Below are positions 62,078-64,000 of a stretch of DNA of 64,000 bases, piece after piece; position 1 is the stretch's first letter; every line of letters begins with the position of its first letter. Source of the stretch: JANWJE01 sp044326545 (GTDB lineage Bacteria; Chlamydiota; Chlamydiia; Chlamydiales; Parachlamydiaceae); contig JBIRBM010000003.1 in assembly GCA_044326545.1 (NCBI GenBank), positions 124,001-188,000 of the forward strand, written 5' to 3'. The position numbers and the translations under genes were made by a program. The notes under the pieces were generated by a model that saw nothing but the letters and a program-made list of their open reading frames with translations, was not told where the DNA came from and did no database searches.

Positions 62078-64000
62078 TTATCATAATTGAAGAGTTTGAT
62101 TTCAAAAGCAAATCAGAAAAAATGCCAGGCTTATGCGCCAAGGCGTCAAAGGTTCCCGATTCTGCAATTTTCCCTTGATGGATCACGTAGATCCGATCAA
62201 CATACCGAATGGTGTCTAACCGCTGGGCGACGATAATTTGGGTCATAGGCAAATGTCTAAGATGTCTATCGACAATGCTTTGTTTGTGGTTGTCTAAAGA
62301 GCTGGTTGCTTCATCTAAAATGAGAATGCTTGGATTTCCTAAAATAGCTCTTGCGAGCAATATCAGCTGTCTTTGCCCTCCAGAAAATGAGAGTCCTCTA
62401 TTTGTGATAAGAGTGTTGATCCCCATCGGAAGGTCTTCAATCAACCACTCCGCTCCAATCAAATGAAGCGTTTGGATCACCTCGTCTCTCTCATACTTGC
62501 GACCACACCTCACATTTTCCAAAAGAGTTCCATCGAATAAGGCTCCCGATTGCAAAACAACGCCAAGTTGTCTGCGAAGCGCCTGTAAATTCAATCCCCT
62601 CATATCCTGTTGGTCATAATAGATGGATCCTCGATCAGCCTTTTCAAACCCAAGAAGCAATTTTAACAGAGTGGTTTTTCCGGCCCCCGATTCCCCAACA
62701 AAGGCAACTTTTTCACCCGGTTGTATGATCAGCGAAATATCGTCAAGAATGGGTGGAAGGGATTGTTGATACCGGAATGTGAGGTGTTGGATTCTCACTT
62801 CACCCTTTAATAATTCAGGACGTGGTTTTATAGAACTCTCTTCTGGCTGAGCCTCTGAGAAAGACTTTGTTTTTTCCCAAAGAGGGATGACACCAGCAAT
62901 GTGTAAAAGAGTGCTGCCCAATTCCGTTAAGGAATGGCTCAACAGATTAAATATTGACAGAAAGGCCATAAACCCGCCAATGGTCAAAGAAGATCCTGAA
63001 AACCCTGCTGCAGAGTGCTCGTCAATAAAGAGAAGAACAATAAAAAGATACAAAACCCACGTACTTGCATTCGACCAAAAGACATTAAAAACAGCTGATT
63101 TTAAGTTAAGAAATAGAATGTGAAGATCCATTTTTGCCATCTGGCTAAATGAGCGCTCCCATCGATTGAACATTCTCGCTTCAGCCCCTGCTAATCGCAC
63201 TTTGGTTAAAGCTTGAACAATTTCAAGCATTTTATTGCTTGCTTGAATTTGTTTTTCTAACAGTTGGCGTCCATATTGAATGGCGAAATAAACAGGGAGC
63301 GCAATGGCTAATATTTCAATTGTTAAAAGAGACAAAGCGATCAACGACAGAGTCCAACTGTAATAAAGCATGAGGCAAACATAAAAAAGTCCAAAAAAGG
63401 CATTAAATATCACTTCTATTGCATGACTGACTAACAGCTTACGTATAGACGCAATAGCCCCTGTAAAAGTAAAAAGATCATAAAGATTGTGACGCCTAAA
63501 AAAAGAGAGGGGAAGCTGTATGAGTCTTTGCCAAACCGCCATCTCTAAATCGTGATCGCTCAAGCTTTCAATCCGCAAAATCATCGCTTCCCGTCCGAAA
63601 TTAAAAATCAGTGTCGAAAATGCAATTAAACCCGCTCCAAAAGCTAATTGCCATAATTGATGTTCGTTGCGATTAGGAATCATTTCGTCAAATAAAAAGC
63701 TTGTAAAAATGGGAAAGCTTAAGTTAGCAAGAGTCGTGCATAAAACCAAAAAGAGAAACGTGATCCATTCTCGACTGCGCGACCCTATCATAAAATCCCA
63801 GATAGTGCGAGCTGTTAAAGTCGGCTCTTTAAATTGACGGTAGAATTGATAGCCATATGAGGAAAATTCAATCGCATTCATTTGATTAAGTGTGGTGGAA
63901 ACGCCATTAGAAGGGTTGAAAAATAAAGGTTTTGTCCCATGTGCAGAAATCACCGCAACGGGAATCTCCTCTTTTCCATAAAAGCTGACAAAAGGGTAAG
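62043..64000 (-). CDS. Peptide-exporting ABC transporter, NHLM-like, 5' end outside the window
   Basis: The frame is open to the window edge (reading FYGKEEIPVAVISAHGTKPL), so the start is beyond 64000. The part seen has a pre-domain, six membrane helices and a nucleotide-binding domain. Walker A is GESGAGKTTLLKLLLG, the signature GLSFSGGQRQLILLARAI, and Walker B ILILDEATSSLD. The H-loop reads MTQIIVAQRLDTI, where the usual His is Gln. No C39 peptidase is in the visible part. The non-peptidase NHLM-type ATPase with an N-terminal extension fits best. A GTG at 63951-63953 is in frame but is not believed to be the start. It is first in the unit with HlyD and then the MLKL-like gene. Confidence 0.88.
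   Translation of the reverse strand, partial: YPFVSFYGKEEIPVAVISAHGTKPLFFNPSNGVSTTLNQMNAIEFSSYGYQFYRQFKEPTLTARTIWDFMIGSRSREWITFLFLVLCTTLANLSFPIFTSFLFDEMIPNRNEHQLWQLAFGAGLIAFSTLIFNFGREAMILRIESLSDHDLEMAVWQRLIQLPLSFFRRHNLYDLFTFTGAIASIRKLLVSHAIEVIFNAFFGLFYVCLMLYYSWTLSLIALSLLTIEILAIALPVYFAIQYGRQLLEKQIQASNKMLEIVQALTKVRLAGAEARMFNRWERSFSQMAKMDLHILFLNLKSAVFNVFWSNASTWVLYLFIVLLFIDEHSAAGFSGSSLTIGGFMAFLSIFNLLSHSLTELGSTLLHIAGVIPLWEKTKSFSEAQPEESSIKPRPELLKGEVRIQHLTFRYQQSLPPILDDISLIIQPGEKVAFVGESGAGKTTLLKLLLGFEKADRGSIYYDQQDMRGLNLQALRRQLGVVLQSGALFDGTLLENVRCGRKYERDEVIQTLHLIGAEWLIEDLPMGINTLITNRGLSFSGGQRQLILLARAILGNPSILILDEATSSLDNHKQSIVDRHLRHLPMTQIIVAQRLDTIRYVDRIYVIHQGKIAESGTFDALAHKPGIFSDLLLKSNSSIMINGEKNGINRRG

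Overview
The window looks like a chromosomal stretch from a member of the Chlamydiae outside the Chlamydiaceae, i.e. an amoeba- or invertebrate-associated 'environmental' chlamydia (Parachlamydiales-like). The evidence is gene content and order recalled from family knowledge: kdsB-pyrG-ruvX in overlapping order; a plant-type PPi-dependent phosphofructokinase next to an alpha/beta hydrolase; two LptF/LptG-type permeases divergent from tilS and a very long ftsH; a DhnA-type class I aldolase; and many lineage-specific secreted or membrane proteins. Composition is AT-rich throughout. The genus cannot be settled from sequence reading alone.

Layout. 1-2259: threonine catabolism (kbl, cut by the window edge, and an SDR-type tdh). 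2413-13583: a large unknown helical protein, a CcoI-type copper ATPase, peptide deformylase, an unknown membrane-anchored protein, a tpiA-secG pair and a ZntA-like ATPase with an altered phosphorylation loop. 13649-21156: the ftsH / tilS / GYF-protein strand facing away from the two LptF/LptG permeases. 21307-27554: a secreted protein, a MurF-alanine racemase fusion, an M32 carboxypeptidase and an MscS channel. 27789-41654: an accessory region with tRNA-Ser, a Fic-family remnant, a large repeat protein, a YihY protein, an aberrant ABC protein beside a secreted kinase-like protein, dus, a secreted peptidase-like hydrolase and a secreted caspase-fold protein. 41769-52324: central carbon metabolism (PPi-phosphofructokinase, a ROK kinase-HAD-class I aldolase operon, an HPr-like protein) mixed with unknown genes and a DUF2156 protein. 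52480-54027: a decayed tnpB, a secreted-protein gene with an in-frame stop in its signal peptide, and two Met tRNAs. 54175-58778: Kdo/LPS genes waaA and kdsB, then pyrG and ruvX. 58791-64000: a small protein, an MLKL-like pseudokinase with Sel1 repeats, and an HlyD/ABC pair resembling NHLP/NHLM peptide exporters.

How the genes fit together. Several genes serve the envelope of an obligate intracellular bacterium: waaA and kdsB for lipopolysaccharide core, LptF/LptG for its export, MurF-Alr for D-Ala-containing peptidoglycan stems, and FtsH and SecG for membrane proteins. The glycolytic enzymes (ROK kinase, PPi-PFK, class I FBA, TPI) point to sugar use by phosphorylation and a PPi-linked step. 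The accessory genes (caspase-like, kinase-like, MLKL-like, Fic remnant) are the candidates for host interaction.

The intergenic spaces carry a dispersed family of palindromic elements built on CTCACCTTA...TAAGGTGAG and ACAGGTTCTTAAG cores, plus a second family built on TAGGGCGTGTCATC. They often sit at gene 3' ends. The strongest candidates for something undescribed are the MLKL-like pseudokinase beside the exporter, the secreted caspase-like protein, and the repeat family. All function calls rest on reading motifs; no database search was possible.
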